Source: Acidobacteriota bacterium
GTDB taxonomy: Bacteria > Acidobacteriota > Terriglobia > Terriglobales > Acidobacteriaceae
Reading direction: 5' to 3'
NCBI GenBank assembly: GCA_003225075.1
Contig: QIAP01000058.1
Span: forward strand, 1 to 39,903
Length of the DNA stretch: 39,903 bases
Shown: positions 8,444-16,125 of the stretch, in pieces
Layout: each line of letters starts with the position of its first letter
Numbering within the stretch: the stretch's first letter is position 1
Notes under the pieces: model-generated
Database searches by the model: none
The model's input: the letters and a program-made list of their open reading frames with translations, nothing else
Told to the model about the DNA's origin: nothing
Made by a program: the position numbers and the translations under genes

Positions 8444-8548
8444 CTACTTGGGTTGCATCTTCTTTCGGATACGCCGTATTTCGATAAACGTTAGTGATGT
8501 CGTTACAGAAATCAAGCAGCCGAACATAATGTAGATAATTCTGTCCAT
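8444..8548 (-). CDS. Candidate 34-residue membrane microprotein
   Basis: This short ORF starts ATG at 8548 and ends TAG at 8444-8446. The predicted peptide begins MDRIIYIMFGCLISVTT, a single hydrophobic helix of about 18 residues. It ends in a strongly basic tail RRIRKKMQPK, giving an N-out/C-in or tail-anchored type topology by the positive-inside rule. GGGGAG (8556-8561 on the minus strand) is a fair Shine-Dalgarno sequence about 7 bases before the ATG. A perfect TATAAT lies about 90 bases upstream. No homologue comes to mind. It might be chance, since hydrophobic short ORFs are common. RBS, promoter box and an amphipathic-tail design together make it plausible. Confidence 0.45.
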   Translation of the reverse strand: MDRIIYIMFGCLISVTTSLTFIEIRRIRKKMQPK

Positions 8549-8551
8549 TTA

Positions 8552-8602
8552 TGCGGTCTCCCCACCGCGTGACCCGGTGCCGGGCTGCGACGCCCCAGAC
8601 CA
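8552..8602 (-). promoter_or_regulatory. Structured leader covering the microprotein RBS
   Basis: On the minus strand GGTCT (8598-8602) pairs with AGACC just before the ATG. Inside it GCGT pairs with ACGC, and CCCG-GCAC-CGGG forms the tip. The outer 3' arm overlaps the GGGGAG ribosome-binding site, so the fold could modulate translation. No known riboswitch consensus was recognised. Confidence 0.35.
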
Positions 8603-8639
8603 AACAGTACCCGTTAGATAGATCTAGTGTGTGGCTGGC

Positions 8640-8645
8640 ATTATA
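8640..8645 (-). promoter_or_regulatory. TATAAT -10 box upstream of the microprotein ORF
   Basis: There is a perfect TATAAT on the minus strand at 8645-8640, about 92 bases before the 8548 ATG. The region 17-18 bases upstream (CTAGCG) does not resemble TTGACA, so the promoter is only half supported. Confidence 0.4.
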
Positions 8646-8664
8646 CGCGGGGGACTCCCGAGCG

Positions 8665-8711
8665 CTAGCGGAAATCACGATCAGATTTTCGCGTCTTCTA
8701 TCTTCCGCTAG
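8665..8711 (-). terminator. Inverted repeat directly after the MBL hydrolase stop codon
   Basis: CTAGCGGAA (8665-8673) pairs with TTCCGCTAG (8703-8711), a 9-bp stem with a 29-base loop. It begins immediately after the stop codon of the MBL gene. There is no U-tract. It may act as a transcript end or 3' stabiliser. Confidence 0.35.
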
Positions 8712-9344
8712 TTAGGGTTTTACCAGAAACGGGTTTGTCTTCCGCTCTTGCCAAATCGTTGTTGCGGGCCCGTGGCCAGGAACGACGACGGTGTCGTCGG
8801 GAAGCGCCAGGACACGCTCGTGGAGCGAATTCATGATTTTCTTGAATGACCCGCCCGGGAGATCGGTGCGGCCAATGCTGCCGGCGAAAAGCGTGTCTCC
8901 TGCTATGAGTTTCGTTTCAGCAGGGAAATAGAGGCAAATGCTGCCTTCGGTATGCCCGGGAGTGTGGAGCACATTCGCGCGGTGCGACCCGACGTAGATA
9001 GTTTCATCGTGGCCAACGCTGTGGTCAACCTCGACCGGACCTGGAGGAGCTACGCCAATCCACCCTGCCTGCACGTCGAGCATTTTCAACAGGGCATAGT
9101 CATTTTGGTTAAGCAGGATGGGGGCGCCAGTAGCCGCTCGCAACTTCATGGCGCCGCCCACATGATCGATGTGGGCATGGGTAACCACGATCTGCTTTAC
9201 TTGCAACTTGTGTTTAGCGACAAGCGCCAGCACGTCCTCAATGTCATCGCCCGGGTCGATCACCATCGCCTCACGCGTGCTCTCGTCACCAATCACAGAG
9301 CAATTGCACTGCAGAGGCCCCACGGGCAGGATTTCATGAATCAT
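8712..9344 (-). CDS. Metallo-beta-lactamase-fold hydrolase (glyoxalase II-like)
   Basis: This 210-residue cytoplasmic protein belongs to the hydroxyacylglutathione-hydrolase/YcbL branch of the MBL superfamily. The zinc-binding signature THAHIDHVGG is at residues 55-64, with later ligands HTPGHTEGS (about 130), AGDTLFAGSIGRTDLPGG (about 150) and the terminal VVPGHGPATT (about 190). The C-terminal glutathione-recognition extension of true GloB is missing, so the substrate is likely a small thioester or related ester rather than S-lactoylglutathione. The start ATG at 9344 gives the usual N-terminus (MIHEILPVGPLQCNCSVIGD). The RBS is weak. It lies downstream of secG on the same strand, 126 bases apart. 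Confidence 0.9.
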   Translation of the reverse strand: MIHEILPVGPLQCNCSVIGDESTREAMVIDPGDDIEDVLALVAKHKLQVKQIVVTHAHIDHVGGAMKLRAATGAPILLNQNDYALLKMLDVQAGWIGVAPPGPVEVDHSVGHDETIYVGSHRANVLHTPGHTEGSICLYFPAETKLIAGDTLFAGSIGRTDLPGGSFKKIMNSLHERVLALPDDTVVVPGHGPATTIWQERKTNPFLVKP

Positions 9345-9470
9345 GAATCAATTTTAGCTGATCTATGACTGTCAGCTAGGGAGGCTGAGCGCGATTAAGA
9401 CATTCCGTTGTGCAAGAGATGTGTGCCGGGTCAGTAGCCATTAAATAAGAGCTTAGGCGGCAGCCAAAAT

Positions 9471-9815
9471 CTATTTCTGTGTCGGAGCTTGCGGCTGCGA
9501 GGTTGGTGGAGGAGTGGCCGGCTTCACGGGTTGAGATTTGCCTTGGGCTGGCTTAACGTTTTCGAGTACGGAATTTGATCCGGTGTGGCGTACCGCGAAT
9601 ATCGAAAGGGTAATAGACGTCACCATAAAGATGATTGCCGACCAGGTGGTTGCCTTGGACAGCGCCGTGGCCGCGCCGCGCGGACCAAATGCGGTCTGAC
9701 TGCCCATGCCGCCAAAAGCAGCAGCAATGTCGCCGCTCTTGCCGCTCTGCAGTAGCACCACGATGATCAAAAAGAAGCAGACAATAATGTGAATAATAGT
9801 AATTAATGTAATCAT
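9471..9815 (-). CDS. secG: Preprotein translocase subunit SecG
   Basis: This 114-residue inner-membrane protein is the small accessory subunit of the SecYEG channel. It has two transmembrane helices (about residues 3-22 and 55-74). Between them is the highly conserved cytoplasmic loop [18 protein letters not shown], then [17 protein letters not shown]. The C-terminus (about 80-114) is a Pro/Gln/Lys tail of the kind often seen in Acidobacteria and probably disordered. Placement downstream of tpiA (with a tRNA-Leu between) matches the common bacterial order gap-pgk-tpiA-secG-tRNA-Leu, although here the tRNA precedes secG. Confidence 0.95.
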   Translation of the reverse strand: MITLITIIHIIVCFFLIIVVLLQSGKSGDIAAAFGGMGSQTAFGPRGAATALSKATTWSAIIFMVTSITLSIFAVRHTGSNSVLENVKPAQGKSQPVKPATPPPTSQPQAPTQK

Positions 9816-10115
9816 GATCTCAAAACCGCAGCCCGGCGATAAAGCCAGTCATGTTCTGACGTTCCTTCCTGGGATCACCGCAATCGCTTAACGTATAGTA
9901 CCGGCGTCTTTCGTAGCATAGCTAAAACTTTACCATGATCGAGGGCTTAGACCAAACTAGCGATAACGGTTAGTTCGGTATCTCCGCTGTTCCAGACAGC
10001 CGGTGGGCGGCCCGATCTGGCGGTATTCCTAGGCTTGGAAATTATCTGCTGGTGCGAACGCGAATAATCATTGTGCGAAGCATCTTGTTGTGAAGAATCA
10101 CGGTGTGAAGAATCG
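9816..10115 (-). other. Interval between secG and tRNA-Leu
   Basis: There is no gene here. It holds the leader of secG and, next to the tRNA, a short tandem repeat described separately. A TACTAT-like -10 candidate near 9900 has no clear -35 partner. Confidence 0.5.
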
Positions 10116-10121
10116 TGGTGC
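10062..10121. repeat. Four 15-bp tandem repeats abutting tRNA-Leu
   Basis: Four contiguous degenerate 15-mers on the plus strand are at 10062 (GAATAATCATTGTGC), 10077 (GAAGCATCTTGTTGT), 10092 (GAAGAATCACGGTGT) and 10107 (GAAGAATCGTGGTGC). The last copy contains the complement of the tRNA CCA end, so the array lies in the tRNA 3' trailer when read on the minus strand. Confidence 0.75.
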
Positions 10122-10200
10122 GGAAGGGGGGATTTGAACCCCCACGCCTTTCGGCGCCACCCCCTCAAGATGGTGTGTCTGCCAATTCCACCACTTCCGC
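10116..10200 (-). tRNA. tRNA-Leu (GAG)
   Basis: This is a class II tRNA with a long variable arm. The acceptor is GCGGAAG with CTTCCGC. The D-arm is TGGTGGAATTGGCAGACA. The anticodon loop TTGAGGG gives GAG. The variable arm is GGCGCCGAAAGGCG, and the T-arm is GGGGGTTCAAATCCCCC. CCA is encoded at 10118-10116. It decodes CUC and CUU. Confidence 0.96.
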
Positions 10201-10320
10201 AGATTTCTCTGAGACTGCGATTATAACAAAGGGAAACAAACTAGCCGCGCAAGCAAATTCACAGCAAGCGGATTGGCGTTTTGTCTCCGATCGAGGTTTC
10301 TACAATCTTCTTCCGCGCGC

Positions 10321-11073
10321 TTAGTACTTCACGATGGCGGCGAAGGATTTGGGATCCAGACTGGCGCCCCCTATCAAGGCGCCGTCGATTTCTTTCTCTG
10401 ACATGAGAGATTTAACGTTGTCGGGCTTCACGGAGCCGCCGTAGAGAATTCGCAGATTATCCGCCAGGGTCTCGCCGAAGGCCTTGGCGGCTTCGCTGCG
10501 GATTAGGCTGTGGGCTTCGGTTGCGAGTTGCGGCGTGGCAGTCTTGCCGGTACCGATCGCCCACACGGGCTCATAAGCAACGACAAGTTTGGCGGCCTTC
10601 TTACCAGAAATAGCGTGGAAGGCCCGTAGACATTGGCGGCGCAGCACGTCTTCGGTCAGACCCGCTTCACGCTCTTCCAGAACCTCACCCACACAGACGA
10701 TGGGGATCAAGCCAGCTTCGAGGGCGGCCTTAAGTTTCAGGTTCACGGTGTCATCCGTCTCGCCGAAATACTGGCGGCGCTCAGAGTGTCCGATGATCAC
10801 ATGGGTGCAGCCTACGGCGAGTAGCATGCCTGCGGAGATTTCTCCGGTGAAGGCGCCTTCCTTTTCCCAGTACATGTCTTGTGCGCCAATGGAAATCTTG
10901 GAGTCTTTCGCAGACCCAATCGCCGCCGGCAGGTCGACGAAAGGCGGGCAGACTGCAATTTCGTCACGGCTGTGACCGGCGACGAGAGGCAGGAATTCGC
11001 GGAAAAAGTCCCGGGCCTGGTCGGGAGTCTTGTACATCTTCCAGTTGGCGGCCATCAGTTTTTTGCGGGGCAT
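10321..11073 (-). CDS. tpiA: Triose-phosphate isomerase
   Basis: This 250-residue cytoplasmic TIM-barrel enzyme interconverts dihydroxyacetone phosphate and glyceraldehyde 3-phosphate. Visible active-site elements are Asn10 and Lys12 (AANWKMYK), His96 (IIGHSERR), Glu168 in the AYEPVWAIGTGK loop-6 motif and the phosphate-binding GGSV near residue 213. The length is typical. It follows pgk with a 120-base gap on the same strand and belongs to the lower-glycolysis cluster gap, pgk, tpiA. Confidence 0.98.
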   Translation of the reverse strand: MPRKKLMAANWKMYKTPDQARDFFREFLPLVAGHSRDEIAVCPPFVDLPAAIGSAKDSKISIGAQDMYWEKEGAFTGEISAGMLLAVGCTHVIIGHSERRQYFGETDDTVNLKLKAALEAGLIPIVCVGEVLEEREAGLTEDVLRRQCLRAFHAISGKKAAKLVVAYEPVWAIGTGKTATPQLATEAHSLIRSEAAKAFGETLADNLRILYGGSVKPDNVKSLMSEKEIDGALIGGASLDPKSFAAIVKY

Positions 11074-11193
11074 GGATTCCTTTTCACAACCGTTTTGCCA
11101 CGGAGACGCAGAGCCACAGAGACTAAAATGTCGCTCGGAAAAGCTTCATTCGTTCTGCCAAAGGTCTTGGTCTAAGAAAGATACTTGCTGCGG

Positions 11194-12405
11194 TTACGCC
11201 TTCTCGGTGAGTGCTTCGACACCGGGCAACTTCTTGCCTTCGAGAAATTCCAGCGATGCTCCCCCGCCGGTGGATATGTGCGTAATCTTATCGGCTACAC
11301 CTGCAGCACGCACTGCCGCCACCGAATCACCGCCGCCCACGATTGATATGGCCGCAACGTTCTCGGCCACGGCTTCAGCAATTTTGAAAGTCCCCTTGGC
11401 GAAGGGAGCAACTTCAAAGACCCCCATTGGGCCATTCCACACGATGGTTCGGGCGCGCGAAATCTCCTCCGTAAAAGCCTCGATGGTTTTGGGACCAATG
11501 TCGAGCGCCATCATGTTGTCTGGAATTGGCTGTCCGGGGCTGACAATACGCACAACCGCATTAGCGTCAATCTTATCGGCAAGGATGTGATCCACGGGCA
11601 GCAAAAAGTTCAATTTGCGAGTTTTCGTATCCTGCAGGATCTTACACGCAAGGTCGAGCTGATTCTCCTCTACCAGGGACTTGCCTACGGCTTCATTCAT
11701 TGCCTTAAGGAATGTGTAGGCCATGCCTCCGCCGATAATGAGCCCATCCACTTTGTCCATGAGATTCTGGATGACGCCGATCTTATCGCTGACCTTAGCG
11801 CCGCCCAGGATGGCGATGAAGGGCCGCTCTGGGTTGTGCAAGGCACGACCCAGGTACTCCAGTTCTTTTTCCATTAGCAGGCCGGCAGCGGACTTCTGCA
11901 CGAATCGGGTGATACCGACAGTTGAAGCGTGGGCGCGATGCGCAGCACCAAAGGCATCGTTCACATAGTAATCCGCAAGTTTGGCAAGTTGCAGGGAGAA
12001 CTTTTCGTCGTTGGCTTCCTCTTCCGCATGGAAACGCAGGTTTTCTAATAACAGGGTTTGCCCTTTTTCCAGCTTGCCCGACATCTCCTCAGCCTCCGCG
12101 CCGACACAATCCGGGCAAAAGCCCACGTTTTCTCCTCTCCGCAATTCTTTATCGAGCAACATGCGGAGACGCTCGGCTACCGGCTTAAGGCTCATCTTTG
12201 GATTTGGCTTGCCCTTGGGTCGGCCGAGATGGGAGGCGAGGATCAGGCGTGAGCCACGCCGCAATGCATACTCAATCGTAGGCAAGGTCTCGCGGATTCG
12301 GGTGTCGTCCATGACCAGACCGTTATCGAGAGGAACATTAAAGTCCACTCGCGTGAAGATACGGTGGCCGTCGAGAGGAAGATCGCGGATGGAAAGTTTG
12401 GACAT
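11194..12405 (-). CDS. pgk: Phosphoglycerate kinase
   Basis: This 403-residue enzyme transfers the acyl phosphate of 1,3-bisphosphoglycerate to ADP. N-terminal substrate-domain motifs are TRVDFNVP (about 18-25) and ASHLGRPKG (about 58-66). The C-terminal nucleotide domain has [10 protein letters not shown] and the GGGDSVAAV loop, and ends with [14 protein letters not shown]. The length is normal. It is separated from the upstream gap gene by 92 bases that contain an intrinsic terminator, so pgk may depend partly on read-through or on its own promoter. Confidence 0.98.
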   Translation of the reverse strand: MSKLSIRDLPLDGHRIFTRVDFNVPLDNGLVMDDTRIRETLPTIEYALRRGSRLILASHLGRPKGKPNPKMSLKPVAERLRMLLDKELRRGENVGFCPDCVGAEAEEMSGKLEKGQTLLLENLRFHAEEEANDEKFSLQLAKLADYYVNDAFGAAHRAHASTVGITRFVQKSAAGLLMEKELEYLGRALHNPERPFIAILGGAKVSDKIGVIQNLMDKVDGLIIGGGMAYTFLKAMNEAVGKSLVEENQLDLACKILQDTKTRKLNFLLPVDHILADKIDANAVVRIVSPGQPIPDNMMALDIGPKTIEAFTEEISRARTIVWNGPMGVFEVAPFAKGTFKIAEAVAENVAAISIVGGGDSVAAVRAAGVADKITHISTGGGASLEFLEGKKLPGVEALTEKA

Positions 12406-12457
12406 GCAGTTTTCTGCTCTAGCGGCCAGGAGTGCTTGTGCCTAACAAAGCAAAGTT

Positions 12458-12493
12458 AAAAAAAGCCGTGTGGGTAACGGCACCCCCACACAC
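12458..12493 (-). terminator. Intrinsic terminator between gap and pgk
   Basis: On the minus strand GTGTGGG (12491-12485) pairs with CCCACAC (12474-12468). GGC and seven Ts (12464-12458) follow. It lies right after the gap stop codon and before pgk, so it can set the gap:pgk transcript ratio. Confidence 0.8.
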
Positions 12494-12497
12494 GTTG

Positions 12498-13508
12498 TTA
12501 CAAGCCCTTGCTGCTTAGGTAATTGATTAAGTCGCGGACGCGGCAGGAGTAGCCCCACTCATTGTCATACCACGAGATCACCTTGACGCAATTTCCTGCC
12601 ACCACGCGGGTCATGGGGGAATCGACGATGGAAGAACGGGCATCGCCACGGAAGTCCGCGGAAACCAATTCTTCAGTCTCGTAGCCGAGATACCCCTTCA
12701 GCGGACCATTTTCGGAAGCCTTTTTCATAGCCGCGTTCACCTCTTCGGCAGTGGTTTTCTTTTCGACGAATGCGACTAGATCCACGACCGAGACGTTCGG
12801 CGTCGGTACCCGCATGGCAAATCCGTCGAGTTTGCCCTTCAGTTCAGGAATCACGAGGTGAAGCGCCTTGGCCGCGCCGGTGGAGGTCGGAATCATGGAG
12901 ATGGCCGCGGCGCGAGCCCGGCGTAAATCCTTGTGAGGGAAGTCGAGGATCACCTGGTCGTTAGTATAGGAATGAATAGTGGTCATGGTCCCGCTGATGA
13001 TTTTGAATTCATCATGAACGACTTTTGCGATGGGCGCGAGGCAATTCGTCGTGCACGAAGCGTTCGAGATGATGTGATGTTTAGCCGGATCGTACTTGTC
13101 ATGGTTAACTCCCAGCACGACGGTGAAGTCTTCATTTTTGGCGGGCGCGGAGATGATGACCTTCTTCACCGGGCCGCGCATATGTTTCTTGGCGTCCGCG
13201 GCATCGGTAAATCGTCCGGTAGACTCAATCACCACTTGGGCGCCCACCGATTCCCAAGGCAGCTTGGCAGGATCTTTTTCCGCAAACACGCGAATGTTTT
13301 TTTCACCTACTTTGATGGAGTTCTCCCCGGCTGTGATCTTGTGTGGCAGATTGCCAAGAATAGAGTCGTATTTGAGCAAATGTGCGAGGGTTTTCGGGTC
13401 GGTAAGATCGTTGACTGCAACGAACTCAAGATTGGAATCGTTCAGAGAGGCGCGCAGTACATTGCGGCCGATACGTCCAAAACCATTAATAGCTACTTTG
13501 ACTGCCAT
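12498..13508 (-). CDS. gap: Glyceraldehyde-3-phosphate dehydrogenase, type I
   Basis: This 336-residue NAD(P)-dependent enzyme oxidises glyceraldehyde 3-phosphate to 1,3-bisphosphoglycerate. The start at 13508 is chosen because GGAGG lies 5 bases upstream and the protein then begins directly with the Rossmann motif [11 protein letters not shown]. The open frame extends 84 codons further but reads as nonsense. Catalytic Cys152 lies in [12 protein letters not shown], and the base His179 in [10 protein letters not shown]. Asp33 in VAVNDL at the end of the second strand suggests NAD preference. It is the first gene of the gap-pgk-tpiA cluster. Confidence 0.97.
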   Translation of the reverse strand: MAVKVAINGFGRIGRNVLRASLNDSNLEFVAVNDLTDPKTLAHLLKYDSILGNLPHKITAGENSIKVGEKNIRVFAEKDPAKLPWESVGAQVVIESTGRFTDAADAKKHMRGPVKKVIISAPAKNEDFTVVLGVNHDKYDPAKHHIISNASCTTNCLAPIAKVVHDEFKIISGTMTTIHSYTNDQVILDFPHKDLRRARAAAISMIPTSTGAAKALHLVIPELKGKLDGFAMRVPTPNVSVVDLVAFVEKKTTAEEVNAAMKKASENGPLKGYLGYETEELVSADFRGDARSSIVDSPMTRVVAGNCVKVISWYDNEWGYSCRVRDLINYLSSKGL

Positions 13509-13625
13509 GTTGCCTCCGAAAGGATGATGGAAACCTGGAGAAAACTGCGGGAACGAGGATAGAAAGAAAAATGGTAACAGGGGAACTGAGCGGGCGGCAA
13601 ATGGGGTGGGTCGTGAAACCGACGG

Positions 13626-13642
13626 GCGGCGCCTCCCGCCGC
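13626..13642 (-). terminator. GC-rich hairpin after the PIG-L gene
   Basis: GCGGCG (13626-13631) pairs with CGCCGC (13637-13642) around a 5-base loop, about 80 bases past the PIG-L stop on the minus strand. No U-run follows, so it is only a possible transcript end. Confidence 0.25.
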
Positions 13643-13723
13643 TTGGCTCAAAATTGCAAACCTCGGGGGAATGAAGCTGGCAACCTATGTCACTGCCCCG
13701 CGAGTTCCAGTACGCCGATAGTC

Positions 13724-14497
13724 CTAGCGTTGTGGGAGGGAAGTCCCGAGATTCTGACAATGCCGGACAAAACTCTCCGCCAAGTCACAGCCGCATTCCA
13801 TGCCGCGAAAGTGGTTCATCTTATCGTGAAGCTGGTAGAAGCCGGTTTCAGGCTGTTGGCTGGCGTGCGCGAAACAGGCAGCCCGCTTGCGACTTTCGGT
13901 CTGTCCGATATCCACATAATTAGTTGGGTAAAACTGTTGTGTCTGGGAGCCCTGGTCTACTTCGAAGTAATAAAGATCGAAGCTTTTTCGACTTTGCGCC
14001 CAGGCATCGTAAGCCAGCAACGACACCGCACGGTGGTCACGATGGGTGTCAATGGGCCAGTGCGTGAAGACTATATCCGGATGTTCTGCTTGCAGAAGTT
14101 TTCCAAAGTCGTCATAGCGGGACCGGCTTAGCTCTGTGTTGCCATCAATCTGTCCGGCAAATATCGGTCGCGCTTTCAAGATTGCACAAGCCTTCTGGCA
14201 TTCCGACGTGCGAATGGCCGCCGCCTGCTGAGCGCTCTTGTTTGGGATCCCGGCCTCTCCACGGGTCAAGTAAAGCACGACCACTTCATGTCCCAGATCG
14301 GAGTAAAGGGCGATGGTGCCTCCACATCCTGATTCAGGATCATCAGGGTGTGCACCGGCAACGACGACTTTAATCTTATGGGACGTGCCTGGAGCTCCAC
14401 CGCCGGTTACCTGAGATAGCAATGGCAGTCCGATGCCTACTGAAGCCGCAATGCGAGAAGAGTGTGCCAACATGTCTCTGCGAGTGATCTTTTTCAC
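13724..14497 (-). CDS. Exported PIG-L/LmbE-family N-acetylglucosaminyl deacetylase-like protein
   Basis: This 257-residue zinc-dependent deacetylase belongs to the PIG-L family, whose members remove N-acetyl groups from GlcNAc-type substrates. The metal motif AHPDD is at residues 49-53 (preceded by [17 protein letters not shown]) and the third ligand region is THRDHRAV near residue 148. The N-terminus [20 protein letters not shown] with its twin arginine, polar serine stretch and hydrophobic GIGLPLL resembles a Tat signal, so export of the folded protein is likely. The Acidobacteria set of secreted PIG-L proteins fits. The true sugar substrate cannot be read from the sequence. Confidence 0.88.
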   Translation of the reverse strand: MKKITRRDMLAHSSRIAASVGIGLPLLSQVTGGGAPGTSHKIKVVVAGAHPDDPESGCGGTIALYSDLGHEVVVLYLTRGEAGIPNKSAQQAAAIRTSECQKACAILKARPIFAGQIDGNTELSRSRYDDFGKLLQAEHPDIVFTHWPIDTHRDHRAVSLLAYDAWAQSRKSFDLYYFEVDQGSQTQQFYPTNYVDIGQTESRKRAACFAHASQQPETGFYQLHDKMNHFRGMECGCDLAESFVRHCQNLGTSLPQR

Positions 14498-14581
14498 GGA
14501 TTGACCATCCTGTGCAGCGAATTGCTCGAAAGAAACGAATCAGACTCTTGACCCGACATAACGCCCCAAGCCAAAACGAGC

Positions 14582-14953
14582 TCAGTCGAACACTAGCTCT
14601 ATGAAGACGTTCTTCTTGCTCCACAAGAAGGACAATCTCATCAGCCAATACTTGCGCTCGAGCGATTTGCGAGCACTACCCCAATCTTCTGGCGGCAATA
14701 TGCGCGCGGTTGCAGCGAACTCTGGGCCCGTGACCTTACCGCGCATGGTGCACGGTGCAATGCGAACATGCGGATTATTTCGTATGCGCTTGTATTTTCC
14801 CGAGTCACTACGGGTCATGATATAGAGCTTGCCGTTTTCTTCCGCAAACCAGACGGGTGTATAGACGGCGGTTCCGTTTTTTCGGAAGGTTGCCAGATGG
14901 ATGTACTTCTGTCCGTAAATCGCAGAAGGAACCGGGTTAGCCATGGCTCCCAT
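14582..14953 (-). CDS. PPOX-class (pyridoxamine-oxidase-fold) flavin/F420-binding protein
   Basis: The protein is about 123 residues with a split beta-barrel fold. The recognisable segment IHLATFRKNGTAVYTPVWF is followed by LYIMTRSDSGKYKRIRNNPHVRIAPC and a VTGPEFAATARIL strand. This matches the PPOX class F420-dependent (Rv2061-like) family. Cofactor (FMN, F420 or heme) and substrate are unknown. Starts at 14953 (MGAMANP) or 14944 (MANP) both precede the domain. A longer frame back to 15046 has an implausible Trp/Arg-rich leader. No clear RBS distinguishes them. The gene is divergent from the kinase-like gene at 15098, so the intervening DNA probably holds both promoters. Confidence 0.8.
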   Translation of the reverse strand: MGAMANPVPSAIYGQKYIHLATFRKNGTAVYTPVWFAEENGKLYIMTRSDSGKYKRIRNNPHVRIAPCTMRGKVTGPEFAATARILPPEDWGSARKSLERKYWLMRLSFLWSKKNVFIELVFD

Positions 14954-15097
14954 ATTGTACGAGAGGCGATGCCACGTGCATCTCCAGCGAGATCGCCAAG
15001 CAGAGGCATTGGGTGCAAGGTTGCGCCATTTAGAAGGCTGTTGCACGTAGTTCGTTGCAGATTGCTACGAAGCATGGTGGTGTGTTAAAAGCGCTAC

Positions 15098-16018
15098 ATG
15101 CGCAAATGGATGCGCGAGCGCATGAAGCGCCGCAAGAAAGAACCGGAAAAGACCCAAGCCAGCGATCAAAAGCCCGCTCCACTACAACCTGATTTTTATG
15201 GAGAGCCGGGAGCGGCCCGGCCTGCTGCTGAAGAAAAAGAGACACAACCGGAGATGCCGGAATCGCGGGAGACGGAGCACATGGCGCCGTCTCCAACCGC
15301 AGCACAGCATCAAAGGCGAGAAGCGCCATCCCCGACAGCCATCCCCTCAACAGTCAGAAGTGATGAGCCCTCGAGACGGCGACGTAGGAGGGGGCGCGGC
15401 GGCCGCGGCCGTGGGTCGGGACAGCGCGGCGAGAGCGCCGCACAACCGGCAGCTTCGTCCGAGCCAACCGGGGCGGGACGGGAAGAGACAGAAGCGCCGG
15501 AATCCCCGGCCGCCGGAGTGCCGGCGAAGCCTCCGATAGCGGCACCACCCTTGTCGCGAGTCCCTCGAGGAACTGTTGTGCTGGCGATCGGACTGCCGGG
15601 TTCAGGTAAGAGTTCGTGGTTCAAGCGCCACGATGTGACTCCTCTGTCGAGCGACTTGTTGCGCAGTCTGCTGTTCGATGATCCCAAGGAACAACGATTT
15701 CAAGATCTGGTTTTTTCCAACTTGCGTTCCATGCTGAAGGCCCGGCTGATAGCGCGGCGGCCGATGAATTATGTGGACGCCACCAACCTGACCCCGCATG
15801 AACGGCACAACTGGATCAAGCTGGCGAAGGATTTTAACTACGATGTCCAGGCATTTTTTTTCGATGTGCCGGTGGAAGTTTGCATCGAACGCAACCAGCG
15901 ACGGGAGAGAGTGGTTGCCGACGATGTGATGCGACGCATGGCCGCTAAGCTCCGTGCACCGACGTTTGAAGAAGGCTTCTCCAAAATTACGGTGGTGCGC
16001 GTGAAAAAGAAAGAATAG
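15098..16018 (+). CDS. P-loop polynucleotide-kinase-like protein with RG-rich disordered N-terminus
   Basis: This 306-residue protein has two parts. Residues 1-155 are low complexity: a basic start (MRKWMRERMKRRKK), a Pro/Glu/Ala linker and an arginine/glycine block (SRRRRRRGRGGRGRGSGQRG, 92-111) that resembles RGG RNA-binding segments. Residues about 158-306 are an AAA_33/zeta-toxin-like P-loop kinase. It has Walker A GLPGSGKS (165-172), SSDLLRSLLFDD, the YVDATNLTP segment typical of 5'-OH polynucleotide kinases of the T4 Pnkp type, and the lid arginines ERNQRRER. It may phosphorylate RNA or another small substrate. Alternative starts at codons 5 and 9 change only the basic tail. No partner ligase or phosphatase is adjacent. 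Confidence 0.75.
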   Translation: MRKWMRERMKRRKKEPEKTQASDQKPAPLQPDFYGEPGAARPAAEEKETQPEMPESRETEHMAPSPTAAQHQRREAPSPTAIPSTVRSDEPSRRRRRRGRGGRGRGSGQRGESAAQPAASSEPTGAGREETEAPESPAAGVPAKPPIAAPPLSRVPRGTVVLAIGLPGSGKSSWFKRHDVTPLSSDLLRSLLFDDPKEQRFQDLVFSNLRSMLKARLIARRPMNYVDATNLTPHERHNWIKLAKDFNYDVQAFFFDVPVEVCIERNQRRERVVADDVMRRMAAKLRAPTFEEGFSKITVVRVKKKE

Positions 16019-16125
16019 CCCCGAGCGGGGAGCCGATATTGCGATCGCGAGAGCCTGACCTACAGATATTCTTGGCGGACACCCCTTTGAATTGTTTCTG
16101 ACCCCTTTGTCACAGAATCCGGGCG

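Noticed and set aside
8552-8602. Known riboswitch (GEMM or fluoride) in the microprotein leader
   Set aside because: The conserved cores of those classes are not present.
8295-8678. A 127-codon minus-strand frame across the 8206-8711 gap
   Set aside because: It has no RBS, its composition is irregular, and it overlaps better-supported microprotein and structured DNA in another frame.
15098-16018. Zeta-toxin of a toxin-antitoxin pair
   Set aside because: There is no antitoxin gene next to it. The neighbouring PPOX gene is divergent and unrelated, and the kinase motif fits polynucleotide kinases at least as well.
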